The translations under genes and the position numbers were made by a program. The notes beneath the pieces are model-generated. The model worked only from the letters and a program-made list of their open reading frames with translations, had not been told where the DNA came from and did not search any database. DNA of 64,000 nt from Synchiropus splendidus (Eukaryota; Chordata; Actinopteri; Syngnathiformes; Callionymidae): assembly GCF_027744825.2 (NCBI RefSeq), contig NC_071343.1, positions 9,384,866-9,448,865 of the forward strand, given 5' to 3'. This document shows positions 47,331-57,013 of the stretch, piece after piece (position 1 is the first letter of the stretch; each line of letters starts with the position of its first letter).

Positions 47331-48818
47331 ATAGAGGTAAGGTAAAGATAATGGATGCAAGTACTACCTTTCAAATGTGATGTTATTTCCCGTCAGTATT
47401 TTACCATTTTAGTTGAAATGCCCTTTAAGCGGCTGAATATCTTACACTTTAAATGAATACAAAATGCATTCATAGTCTTGCTGAACAAAACTTAATACCA
47501 CTGCTCTGGTGGTTGTGATTCGGTCGTGAGCGTGCATGTTTGACGTGTTGCAGTTTTTGAGAACTCACTTGACAAACTGGCTTGTGCCCATGCTGCTGTA
47601 CTCACCTTGGATATTCGGTTTGCAGCCAAACTATTTCCACACTAGGAATGGTTGACAAGATAGTTCGAGGAAGAGGAAGATCATCCAGGCCTGAGTCAGT
47701 ATTCACCATGAAGAGTCCGAAGAAGAGTCTTCAGACTGCCGACCCTGTGACCCGCGCTTGTATGTATGGATAGAAAAAGGAATGACTGTTACGTTGACGC
47801 AACAGATGGAAAGGTAAAATCCCTTGTAAGCTACTGTACCTCAGCATTGAACATTGAGCGGCGAATAAGATCTCCTTTGCTTTATCATAAAAATGGCGGC
47901 GAGCTTTCACGTCATCATTACCGCTACTTTGCTCGCATGAGCAAGTCCGACTGTTGTTGCAGTCGACTGACTTTGAAAGATTTTCACATTGAATTACCGC
48001 CCTGTGTTTGTAAACAGCGGTTTCTTTCCTGCCTGCAAGACGTGATGAATAAAACCAAGCAGCAAGTCTGTACATCGAGTGGCGAGAACTTTAATGAGGG
48101 TTCTCATTAAGCATCAAATCTGAGCGAGAATTTCGATTTTTTATTTATTTTTTTCCATCTTCCTTTCACCTTGAATCACGTACAAACGGAGGCCCATAAA
48201 ATAAATAAATGTGAAGATCAACATGAAAATGAGTGGAAGCAGGAGTTGCCCTTCACGTGTTAGAACATCCTTCATCTTCTATTTACTGATTTGGGGGAAA
48301 ATAAATCTGGGGGATTAAGTCTGTCTCAGCTTCCCCAAGTTATCTAACAAATTCTTTATTAGATTTGCCGGCTCCTCCTGTAAGTATGTCCATCTGCAAG
48401 TGTGTGTGTGTTGCCCCGCTTCTCTCTCAGGAGATGGTAACAGGATCTTAGCGGAAGTCTGATTAAAAGGACACTTCCTCCTTGGAGACCACCAAACAGT
48501 TTGCCTTTTTTTTCTTTCCCTCTTTTCCTCAGAGCGTCAGAAACCTTGGCTCTGGGAACAGAAGGGTCTGATGGTCGGCTCGCAGCGCGGCCTAATTAAA
48601 TTAGAACTCCTTTAATAAAAGAGGAAGTGGACTCAAGCACTTTTATTCCGACCACGCCATCAAATGAAGGGGTAAATAGGAAAGTGAGAAACACACAACC
48701 TGGAGACATAAATGTCTTCCTGTTGCAATTGATTTACATCTCCCCTGGAATATATAGAACCAGAAATAAAGGGAGACAAGAGTGGAAGAGTAGTGAGGGA
48801 GCAGTGCCATTTGATTTT
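47331..48818. other. Single-copy DNA, nothing recognised
   Basis: Two 114-codon frames lie on opposite strands at 47731-48110 and cannot both be genuine; neither shows a motif. TTAATAAAAG-rich sequence near 48590-48625 precedes the TTTTA array. Confidence 0.4.
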
Positions 48819-49292
48819 AATTTATTTTATTTTATTTTTTATTTTATTTTATTTTATTTTATTTTATTTTATTTTATTTTATTTTATTTTATTTGTTACA
48901 GTTCTGTATTGCAATTTACAGTTAAATGGCAAGATTGTGCTGGAATTAAATAAATAATAATGGGGTTGTGTATTTCTCTTTATTTTATTTTTTATTTAAT
49001 TTTATTTTATTTTATTTTATTTTATTATTTTATTTTAATTTATTTTATTTTATATGTTACAGTTCTGTATTACAATTTACAGTTAAATGGCAAGATTGTG
49101 CTGGAATTAAATAAATAATAATGGGGTTGTGTATTTCTCTTTATTTTATTTTTTATTTTATTTTATTTTATTTTATTTTATTATTTTATTTTAATTTATT
49201 TTATTTTATATGTTACAGTTCTGTATTACAATTTACAGTTAAATGGCAAGATTGTGCTGGAATTAAATAAATAATAATGGAATATATATATA
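48819..49292. repeat. TTTTA pentanucleotide array and tandem repeat of 156-161 bp, about 2.5 units
   Basis: An ATTTT/TTTTA array fills about 48819-48894. A unit starting GTTACAGTTCTGTATTGCAA then begins at 48895, 49056 and 49212. Each full unit has a unique-looking half (AATGGCAAGATTGTGCTGGA, then AATAAATAATAATGG) and a TTTTA half. The third unit breaks off into TA/TG repeats. The units are nearly identical, so amplification is recent. Confidence 0.93.
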
Positions 49293-49371
49293 TTTGGGTT
49301 TGTGTGTGTGTTTTTATTTATACAACATAACACATTTAATAAATAATAATGGAATATATATATATATATAC
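49265..49371. repeat. Short direct repeats with TA and TG microsatellites
   Basis: AATAAATAATAATGGAATAT followed by a TA run occurs at about 49265 and again at about 49338. A GTGTGTGTGT run lies between them. Confidence 0.85.
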
Positions 49372-50173
49372 ACAACATAAAAAATAGTGGGCAACAAGTG
49401 TTCATAAAAGAATGCATGCACAGCATTGCATAATCTGTGATGCTTATGAGTAAAATCTTTAAATATTGGGTTGTTTTTAAGGGGATTTTTTTTTTTATTT
49501 ATGATAATTCTGTTTACTAAGCTTGGATTTCCAGCGTCTCCTAACAAAGGAGTGCAGACTAAATATATCATGAAGTCAGAGACCTAGTTAAAATCCTTTC
49601 ATCTGCATGGCCAAGAGCAGCTCCACTTGATGATGCTGTCGGCCGGGAATGAATATAAAGCAACTTTGTTAATCGAATTCTGCATATTCTCCCTCTTTTA
49701 GGAGGAATTCCACTTCAAATTGGACCCATTTGGAATCAGGAGGGATGCCCTTCAACACTGGAGCGTCTGCTTTCATATTCAGACTTGTCCTTTCAGAGGA
49801 ACAAAAAGCCTTCTGGACTAAGTCAGACTCTATCAGCATCTTCTCCTGCAAAGGGCAGAAGGAAAAAGTCAACGGGATTATCATAAATTTACATGATCAA
49901 ACTTATAGGTTTTTATGCACAGTGTCATGTCTGAATGTCCGGCGCTGATCTATGGCCGTTTCTTAGAATTTGCCACCAATATGACGCACTCAATTAAGCA
50001 GCCCAGTAAGTTCAAGGATTGCTCATGACTAAAAACTGAAATTAAATAGTTTAAATGTAAAAATATAAATATGTATATCCATATAAAGTACCTTCATTTT
50101 TGTGCTGAACTCTAGGACGAAGTGTCACTCAATGTCAGTACAAAACTGTTGCATGCACATTGTGGAGCATTGA

Positions 50174-50174
<1 letters not shown>
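49372..50174. other. Single-copy DNA, nothing recognised
   Basis: Overlapping frames of about 72 codons lie on opposite strands at 49669-49948 and have no motif. No repeat family is recognised. Confidence 0.4.
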
Positions 50175-50207
<33 letters not shown>

Positions 50208-50530
50208 GCACTTTTAGAAGGCTATTCACAAAGTGCTTTACAGGCAAAACAGCAAAGAATGTGTGCACTTGCTCGACCAAGGTGGAAAGTGGAGCCTTCA
50301 GTGAGAAAGAACTTAAGGAATGTTAGGAGGATATTACAAAAATTCAAGCCTATAAAAGTGAGTTTTTAGCAGGGATTTAAAGGTGGCGCAGTGTTCCGGA
50401 TCATGGTCTGGCAGTCCCAGTGTGAGTAGCCCTGACAGAGAACTCTCTGTCACCTCTAAATTTAAGGGACTTAGGGACAACCAGCAGAGACCCACATGAA
50501 GATGAGGGTCCTGGTTGGTTAGTAGGGTGT
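50175..50530. repeat. (ATT)n microsatellite followed by a dispersed fish repeat
   Basis: ATT is repeated about ten times at 50175-50206. It is followed by GCACTTTTAGAAGGCTATTC, AAAGTGCTTTACAGGCAAAA, GAGTTTTTAGCAGGGATTTA, AAAGGTGGCGCAGTG and GGTCTGGCAG. This wording is familiar from abundant dispersed repeats in fish genomes (TTTATAGCGC..AAGTGCTTTACA..TTTTAGCAGGGATTTAAA). I do not assign a class. Confidence 0.55.
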
Positions 50531-50700
50531 CAGCATTTCTACTGCTACAACATCTACTGCCGCTGCTCATACTACTACTGTAAATTCCGCTTATACTACT
50601 ACTACTTCTACTATTGCTTCATTGGGTTGTCACAATGACCTCTTTTTCCGATAAGGCAGCGAAAAAAAAAAGAAAATTAGAAACATAATTAGTCATGCTA
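50531..50700. repeat. Imperfect CTA/TAC trinucleotide stretch
   Basis: CTACTGCTACAACATCTACT and ATACTACTACTACTTCTACT lie within 50535-50615. The stretch is short and imperfect. An A-run follows at about 50661-50671. Confidence 0.6.
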
Positions 50701-50886
50701 GCAGGCTTTTAGCTAGGAGGGCATCTGGGCATCTGCAAAAACATGACGCCCAATTTTCGACCGTAGCTTGGCTGCCAGTTGCCGCCATATACCAGCGTAA
50801 TCTGGCGGCCAAGCAACGGTCGAGTATCAAACGTCCATTTTTTCATGTTTGGAGACGCCCAGACGCCCTCCTAGCTAAAAGCCTGC
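50701..50886. mobile_element. Near-perfect hairpin (fold-back) element, family FB-B, copy 1
   Basis: The left end reads GCAGGCTTTTAGCTAGGAGG. The right end is the complement (CCTCCTAGCTAAAAGCCTGC ending at 50886). Inside, GCATCTGGGCATCTGC pairs with the stretch near 50850-50870, and CGACCGTAGCTTGGCTGCC pairs with GGCGGCCAAGCAACGGTCG. Almost the whole 186 bp is therefore one long palindrome with a small centre. It has no coding frame. The superfamily is unknown. It forms the head of a tandemly duplicated unit. Confidence 0.85.
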
Positions 50887-50938
50887 ATGCTACTATCTTT
50901 ATTGGAACATAAGCAATAGCCGTTTTATAGCAGCAGCA

Positions 50939-51028
50939 GCAGAAGTTGATTCAGTAGTAGAAGCAGTAGTACTACATGCAGTAGCAGAAGTTGATTCAGT
51001 AGTAGAAGCAGTAGTACTACATGCAGAA
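50939..51028. repeat. 45 bp minisatellite, two copies
   Basis: GCAGAAGTTGATTCAGTAGT followed by AGAAGCAGTAGTACTACAT occurs at 50939 and at 50984. Only the first tandem-duplication unit carries it. Confidence 0.9.
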
Positions 51029-51326
51029 GCAGTTGTGATGTCAGCAGTAGTGGCAGGAGCAGGAGTAGTACTGGCTCAAAAAACATCACGATTTTTTATG
51101 ATCGCTAAGTAAGGAAACAGGTTGCAGTCCAGTACCAGTGTCTCACTATGCTGCTCCCAGTGGACAACTGTAGCATAAATCGAAAAAAAAAAATGATGGC
51201 GAAACAGTAATAAAAGTTGTGGTTAGATTTCGGTGAATCATGGTCCCGTCTGAAAGGCTATATAATGGTGTTGCTTTGGTTCAACAGGCCGAAGAATGAT
51301 AGAGAAAAAGAGTGGAAGCAAAAGGA

Positions 51327-51500
51327 AGGCTTTTAGCTAGGAGAGCATCTGGGCGTCTGCAAAAACACGACGCCCAATTCTCCACCGTAGCTTGGCCGCT
51401 AGTGCCGCTATATACCAGCGTAATCTGGCGGCCAAGCTACGGTCGAGAATCAAACGTACATTTTTTCATGTTTGAAGATGCCTTCCTAGCAAAAAGCCTG
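51327..51500. mobile_element. Hairpin element, family FB-B, copy 2
   Basis: The stretch begins AGGCTTTTAGCTAGGAGAGC and ends CTTCCTAGCAAAAAGCCT. The inner stem is intact: CACCGTAGCTTGGCCGC pairs against GGCGGCCAAGCTACGGTCG. The right outer stem has lost bases compared with the copy at 50701. It arose with the tandem duplication, not as an independent insertion. Confidence 0.82.
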
Positions 51501-51897
51501 TATGCTACTACCTTTATTGAAACATAAGCAATAGCCGTTTTATAGCAGAAGTAGTAGTGCTACACGCAGAGGCACTTGTGATGTCAGCAGTAGTGGCAGG
51601 AGCAACCAGGAGGGAGTAGTCGTGGCTCAAAAAACATCACGTTTTTTTTATTAACGCTAAGTAAGAGTGTATTTCTGTCATCCAGGAAACAGGTTACAGT
51701 CCAGTACCAGTGTCTCTCTATGCTGCTCCCAGTGGACAACTGTAGCATCAGTTGAAAAAAAAAAATGATAGTGAAACAGTAATAAAAGTCGAGGTTAGAT
51801 TTTGGTGAATCACGGTCTGAAAGGCTATATAATGGTGTTGCTTTGGTTCAACAGGCCGAAGAATGATAGAGAAAAAGAGCGGAAGCTAAAGGAAGGG

Positions 51898-52637
51898 GCC
51901 TCTCATCCTCATTATGTAAACGAAGTGCATGACTGCTGAGTTGGTCCCTCGAGAGTTAATTACCAGTGGCTCCTCAGCCTAATTGGCTGAAACTAAAGAA
52001 TTTGCCATTTCTTATTCCCATGCTCATGCTACGCTACCACTTCTCCCTCTCATTCTCTGGGTGGGTAATTCGTCCACACAAAAGCACTTTCTTCCTCTGT
52101 TCCCCCTGTTGTCTTGTTGTCTCCTCGCTCGGCCCTCAGGCTCATCGTTTCAGCTCAGCTTTTTTTCCCAGGCCAAAACCTGGCACTAATTCCTATTTGA
52201 GCATCTGCTCCAGCTGGCTGCGGATAAGCAGATTTTTACATTGCTAATTCCAGCTATTTGGCTGGACTAATGACTACTGGATAAAGAAGCGGGACGAGTC
52301 GAGAGTCGCCCATCACTTACGAAGGCACGGAAAAAAAGAGACGCGAGATCTGGCGTCTCGTTGAAGCCGAGATGGATGCTAATGACAGAAAAAAAAGACG
52401 GGGAGAGCAAGTCAGAATTAAAGAGTTGTGAAAGCATTGAGCCACTCAAGACAGATTTGGTGTTCCAAAGGAAATCAAAAGTAACTACTCGAGGTAATTT
52501 TACACAACCACAGCTGGGTGGGAGCTCGGCCTTACACTTTTATGTCATTCTAAATCACGATTTTGGCTCCCTTTTTGTGGGCTTTTAATTTTATATTATC
52601 ACTTTTGTCATCGCGTCCAGAGCGCGCACACTAAAGT
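51898..52637. promoter_or_regulatory. Candidate conserved non-coding region
   Basis: The block at 51900-52280 is repeat-free with GAGAGTTAATTACCAGTGGC, TCAGCCTAATTGGCTGAAAC and CTCATTATGTAAACGAAG. The AATTGGCTGA..GCCTAATT symmetry and AT cores fit an enhancer-like element. A 93-codon plus-strand frame (51966-52247) has no motif. The remainder to 52637 is unremarkable. Confidence 0.3.
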
Positions 52638-53690
52638 AGTAGGGCTGGGCCATCCAGAGATAAACATATAATGTATCATTGTACTTTTTTAGGTTTAATC
52701 TCCATTACCCTGGATTTTTTAAAATTTGTTTTTAAAATGCCAGACGCATCTGCAATGGAAAACTATGCTAACTACAATTTTTTAAACAGATATAAACAGA
52801 CAATTATGAACTATAGAAACAATACAATCTCAAAGAAAATACAGTGGTACCTCGGTTTTCTAACGTCCCGCACTTTGAACAAATTGGAGTTTGAACAAAA
52901 ATTTCGAACGAGCAAAACTCCAGAACTCAAACACCCCTGATAAAAGCCGGAAAAACATAACATGTGCAGACCGATCAGCTGACCCATGACGTGCTTTGCT
53001 ATTGTGTATAACACAATATTCAGAGCTGGACACGCACCGGGCACCTCTTCACTTCTGGAGAGACGTCACTCACTCGGCAACCCCTCCCACATGCAGCGGC
53101 CACACACATAGAGGAACAGCCACCTGCAGCAGACACTCTACATTCACTCCTACAAAAGACTATTTTAAGGCTTGGAATGCATTATTTCTTTTTCCATTCA
53201 TTGTAATGGGAAAAATCCATTCAGATTTAGAACAAATCGCTTCTCGAACGGCCTTGTAGAACAGATTGTGGTCGAGAACCGAGGTACCACTGTATGAACA
53301 ATCTACAGTACACGCTTCACCATCGAAGCACTTAATATGAAGCAAATATAGCTACGAAAAATCTATCTCCACTCAGCACACGGGTCAAGTCTGAGCTGAG
53401 ATCATGTCGGAACCGGTTAGCTTGGTTGCTAATGCTACAAACTCCAATATCCTAGCGAAAGCTGCCAAAAACACAGACAACGTCCAATGCATTCGTGGAA
53501 TGAATGCTCTGAGTGTTAGTATCAGACATGAGGTCTCACTCCTGCGACAAGGAGGCAAGGTGTAGCCAAGTAACCAGCAACTCCATGTTCAATCGAGAAA
53601 CAGGGTGATGGCCAACAATGAAGACCATCCAGAAAATAAGCTTGGGAGCAATTTGGTCAATAGAATTCACAGCTTCTCGTGACACGATGG
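52638..53690. mobile_element. hAT-like relic interrupted by a nested MITE (tentative)
   Basis: The start AGTAGGGCTGGGC (52638-52650) is the exact complement of the end of the relic at 37717-37729. Beyond the nested MITE (52842-53292), GCTGCCAAAAACACAGAC and TCTCACTCCTGCGAC align loosely with the interior of that relic, and TTCAATCGAGAAACAGGGT is shared with 44300. The right end is not identified, and no transposase frame survives. Confidence 0.45.
52842..53292 (-). mobile_element. Complete Tigger/pogo-like MITE, 451 bp, copy 2
   Basis: The ends are CAGTGGTACCTCGGTTTTCT at 52842 and CGAGAACCGAGGTACCACTG ending at 53292, bordered by TA at 52840-52841 and 53293-53294. It is in reverse orientation relative to the other three copies. 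Compared with the copy at 9964 it lacks about 265 bp between GTCCAGCTCTGAAT and TTATACACAAT (minus-strand reading). It is thus an internally deleted derivative. There is no transposase. Confidence 0.93.
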
Positions 53691-54460
53691 CATTTTCAGA
53701 AGAGCTGTCCCTGGTGCTTAAACCTAGCTGGAAAAGTTTATGTAGTTGACTTCACCACTTCAGTGTCTACTCATCAAGTAATAATAATTTGGATCAAAAC
53801 AATGCATTTGTGCCACGGTATTTTTACAGTTTTTTTTGTCAAGACAAATTCCCATCATATTTTCTTTCCCACTTGCATTACAGATTCTGAATCCTGACCC
53901 TCAGCTTGAAGTGTTTGGCCAGCATTTGATCCTTGACTCCTGAGTTACACTTTACCACTTCAGCACTTAAAGTAGCAGTTGACATTCCACTTTACATAAT
54001 ATTCCCAAATTAGCCTCTGGCATACTTCTTTTAAGAGGTAATACTTTAAAAAAGTCAATCATTCTGACACCCCTCCATTTCAGTGATTCAACAGACTTGA
54101 AAAAAAAATGTAACATTAATACAGATGCTGCTTATGCAATACATCATCTATGCTTGTTACTTGCTTCGTGGTGGCTTTTCTTAAAGAGAACTACTCAGTT
54201 CACAACGGACAAACATCATTTAGAGTCTGAGGAGTTATTAAAGAGGATATTGGATGGCTGGCCACTGGATGTATGCCACAAAAAATCATACAAAAATATA
54301 AATTTAAGTCCAGAAAGAGTCAATTCAAATGGATTTCTCATTCATCCTTTAGGAATCACTGAAGGATTGAGTTGGTCACCAAGTCTTTGTCGCAGCTTTA
54401 AATGTTAATATACAGTTGACGTTGTTGATGTTGACCATAAGGAAACACTCCCTAGTGGTT
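53691..54460. other. Single-copy DNA, nothing recognised
   Basis: A plus-strand frame of 103 codons (54097-54408) begins in an A-run and shows no motif. No repeat family is recognised. Confidence 0.35.
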
Positions 54461-54480
54461 ATATGGAACATGTTCCATAT
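54461..54480. promoter_or_regulatory. Perfect 20 bp palindrome containing a p53-family-type decamer
   Basis: ATATGGAACATGTTCCATAT is exactly self-complementary. Its centre GAACATGTTC fits the RRRCWWGYYY half-site consensus used by p53/p63/p73. Only one half-site is present, so function is uncertain. The palindrome itself is certain. Confidence 0.5.
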
Positions 54481-54946
54481 GTTGACTGTGTCATTTCAAA
54501 AACATATCAGATATGAAGAGGTAAGATGGAATAAACATCTTCTGATTCATCTTAAATTTGTCTAAATGGAATCAGAAAGTTTCCATCACATTTTCCACAT
54601 GGTTTTAGAACAGGATGTGATGCAGTTCAAAGGTGGGCTTAAGAAAAAACAGTGTGCATCGCAAACATATTGTTACTGTTGTGGTCACTTACACAGCCAA
54701 ATGAAATTTAGCCATTTCGACAAATGTATATTGTCAATGTGCATTATTGCTTGCTTACTTGTCAGTAGCCCAGTGGTTAACATGTACGGCTGCGAAGCCT
54801 GTCTCTTTTTATGTAATGCACGGAACTGATGAAAGAGTGCCTTGTTTTTTTGTCAAGAATCTGAGAATGAAGAAGACAATTGGGGCACTATTATCATCCA
54901 AGAAAAAAGAATGTATAAGTGCTGGTACTCAAGCTCCACTAGGGGC
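54481..54946. other. Single-copy DNA, nothing recognised
   Basis: An 87-codon plus-strand frame at 54566-54829 has no motif. A TAGCCCAGTGGTTAAC stretch at 54766-54781 resembles an A-box, but no B-box follows. Confidence 0.35.
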
Positions 54947-54967
54947 AGGCTTTTAGCAAGGAAGGTG
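54947..54967. mobile_element. Solo terminus of hairpin family FB-B
   Basis: GCAGGCTTTTAGCAAGGAAG matches the terminal 20 bp of the hairpin element at 50701 (GCAGGCTTTTAGCTAGGAGG) with two differences. No matching inverted arm is seen nearby. This may be a decayed solo end; chance is not excluded. Confidence 0.45.
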
Positions 54968-56157
54968 TCATGTGGTGGTGAGGGATCTTTTCTGTTGTTT
55001 TGGTCAATTTGTAGTTCAGTGAGATTGTCACAATCTATAAACTGGACTATATGAAAGTGGTCAGAACCCAAATCTGCACGGCTGTGTCATCATGATTCAC
55101 AATAGAGCCAAAAACAGGTCGGTCTATTCTCTGCAGATATCCACAGAGACCCAAGGGCCGAAGAGATCAGTAGATTCAAGGAAGAATCGCTTGGAAACAT
55201 GTTCCAATGCTCTCAGTCATGTTCCTTTCTTCTTGCATTCACTGCAGAGAAAATCAACTTTGTCACAGTCAGACTAAGCTACACAGACAATCCAGTTAAT
55301 AGCTCAATCACTTTCTGGAAAACTAATGCGGAGCACAAATATGTTGCAGTTCCCAACCGTTGCTGGCCTGTTTTGATGCCTTGCTTGTGCCACGGATTCT
55401 GTTCACTGTCATGTTCCTATGCTACCTACTGGCCAGGAGGACACACGACTCCTGAAAAAAATAAAAATAAAAATGCGTCCAATGTAAAGTACAGTGAATG
55501 AGAGGTGCATTTGCTTGCATCCCTCTTGTGGGTCAATCGGATTTCAAAGGGCTATCACAGTTAAACAGATGAATTCCATCTCTGACAGTATCTTTACGTC
55601 CCCTTAACATTTTTCTCCCTACCTAACCCTCCCTCCAGCTCCAGCTGTCTCCCTTGCTGTTACACTGCCGGCCACCCTCTCTACCAGAGAGCAACGCTGG
55701 AGTTGTTGGCAAACACAGGCTTACTTTACACTTTCCTACCAAAACCTGTAATAGTGATGATCAGTTCTATCAGTCAACGCTCACATGCACCCAACTCAGA
55801 GTCGCTCTCGTGTCAGAGAGCACACTAGAACGCTTTTGCTGATGGACACCTTCAGCATTCCTCTGAGAAAACAAGTGGAAAAAAGTGGAAAAAAAGCCAG
55901 TTACAGATACAAAGAGAGGAAGTGTTGCTGACACTACTCAGATAACAGATACAGCAGATATTTGTGATGTGAAATTCTTTATCGTGAAAGGCAGGAGTAC
56001 ATAATATATATATTTTTTAAAGTCATTAAATTTCAATTTCACTTTTTCACTTGATTTAAACTACACTTTCTCACTCCCAAGCTGTCAAATAACGACAATC
56101 TGCAAGTGACTGTAGCGTTGATGTTTATGCTGAAGCATTGCACATGACATGTTAACA
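54968..56157. other. Single-copy DNA, nothing recognised
   Basis: A 100-codon plus-strand frame at 55199-55501 has no recognised domain. TGGAAAAAAGTGGAAAAAAA is a small direct repeat near 55877. No repeat family is identified. Confidence 0.35.
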
Positions 56158-56263
56158 CTCTAAGCCAGGGGTCTCAAACTGATCCACAAACCAAACAAGC
56201 ACAAAAACCTGCACCCACTGCAGCCCTTTGAGGACCGTTTTAAGACCCCCCCCCGCTCTAAAC
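56158..56263. mobile_element. 90 bp hAT-type MITE with 8 bp target duplication
   Basis: The element spans 56166-56255. Its left end CAGGGGTCTCAAACTGATCC is mirrored on the right by GGACCGTTTTAAGACCCCCC. It is flanked by CTCTAAGC (56158-56165) and CTCTAAAC (56256-56263), an 8 bp duplication with one mismatch, as expected for hAT insertion. The wording CAGGGGTCTCAAACT..GGTTTTGAGACCCC is a common vertebrate MITE end. A C-run expands the right end. Confidence 0.8.
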
Positions 56264-56795
56264 TTTTCAATTTTCAATTGCCGTCTGTGGCACATCCTAA
56301 TGCGTGTCATGTAAAAGACAGACGGAGGTTGTGGTCAGAGTTTGTAAGCAGTGAAAGGGGAGAGAGCCACACAAGGCGTTGTGTATGCCATGTTATATCC
56401 ATTATGACGTGATATGCACGAGTGAAGGTTGATCACCCTAACCCTTAGTGAAATGTTGCACAGGAAAACAACACTTTAAGTCCATAGAAACACCACTGGT
56501 AAACCTGCAACAGGGAAGGCTCTGGACGCAAAAGTTACTTGAAGACAGTCACTGGATGAAGAGCAGCACTGTCGAGGGCCTGTTAATACGAATTTTCTTC
56601 AGTAGTTCATGGAGTTTCCTCTGTTCCTTTTTTACCAGCTGTCAATCACATGTAACCAGGTTAATTGGTGACCCTACAGGACTGTAAACAAATGTGCCAA
56701 AAGCCATGAAAACACTCTGCAAAAACGGATGAATTGAAAAGAGGAAAACCGAAATATCCTTATTCTTATCTTACAGCTATTAACAGCAGTATTGT
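56264..56795. other. Single-copy DNA, nothing recognised
   Basis: Short unsupported frames only. The stretch grades into the TTA-rich array. Confidence 0.4.
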
Positions 56796-56918
56796 TGTTA
56801 TTTTATTTATTTATTTTATTATTATTGTGTTTTATTTATTTAATTTGTATTTATTATTATTGTTATTATTATTATTATTATTATTATTGTTATTATTGTT
56901 GTTATTATTATTTTTGTC
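56796..56918. repeat. TTA/TTTA microsatellite
   Basis: TTATTTATTTATTTTATTAT grades into a TTA/TTG trinucleotide run to about 56913. It abuts the LINE 3' tail, so it probably expanded from the T/A-rich 3' UTR of that element. Confidence 0.9.
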
Positions 56919-57013
56919 AGCACTTTATTCCAAAACACTTCCCTAGTTGGTGGGCTCCCCACTGACCATGGCTATAAATTTAATTCTGAATCTGATTCTG
57001 ATTGTGATTCTGA
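56919..57013 (+). mobile_element. 3' tail of the Rex1/L2-type LINE
   Basis: CAGCACTTTATTCCAAAACA, CTTCCCTAGTTGGTGGGCTC and CCCACTGACCATGGCTATAA are followed by GATTCT-type repeats. This matches the 3' end at 28060-28149 and the copy at 58058. No coding remnant is present. Confidence 0.82.

Larger units (their letters stand above)
50703..51897. repeat. Tandem duplication, two units of about 624 and 570 bp
   Basis: The unit starting AGGCTTTTAGCTAGGAG at 50703 starts again at 51327. Shared landmarks follow in order in both: ACATAAGCAATAGCCGTTTT, TGATGTCAGCAGTAGTGGCA, GTCCAGTACCAGTGTCTC, ATGCTGCTCCCAGTGGACAA, GGCTATATAATGGTGTTGCT and TCAACAGGCCGAAGAATGAT, ending AAAGGAAGG. The second unit lacks a 45 bp minisatellite repeat found in the first and has small insertions. 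Each unit begins with an FB-B hairpin. Confidence 0.95.

Noticed and set aside
47731..48110. Two opposing 114-codon frames
   Set aside because: They overlap on opposite strands, have no motif, and neither is flanked by convincing splice or promoter signals.
54766..54830. Possible tRNA-derived SINE head (TAGCCCAGTGGTTAAC)
   Set aside because: It resembles an A-box, but no GGTTCGANNCC-type B-box follows at the expected distance and no cloverleaf can be drawn.
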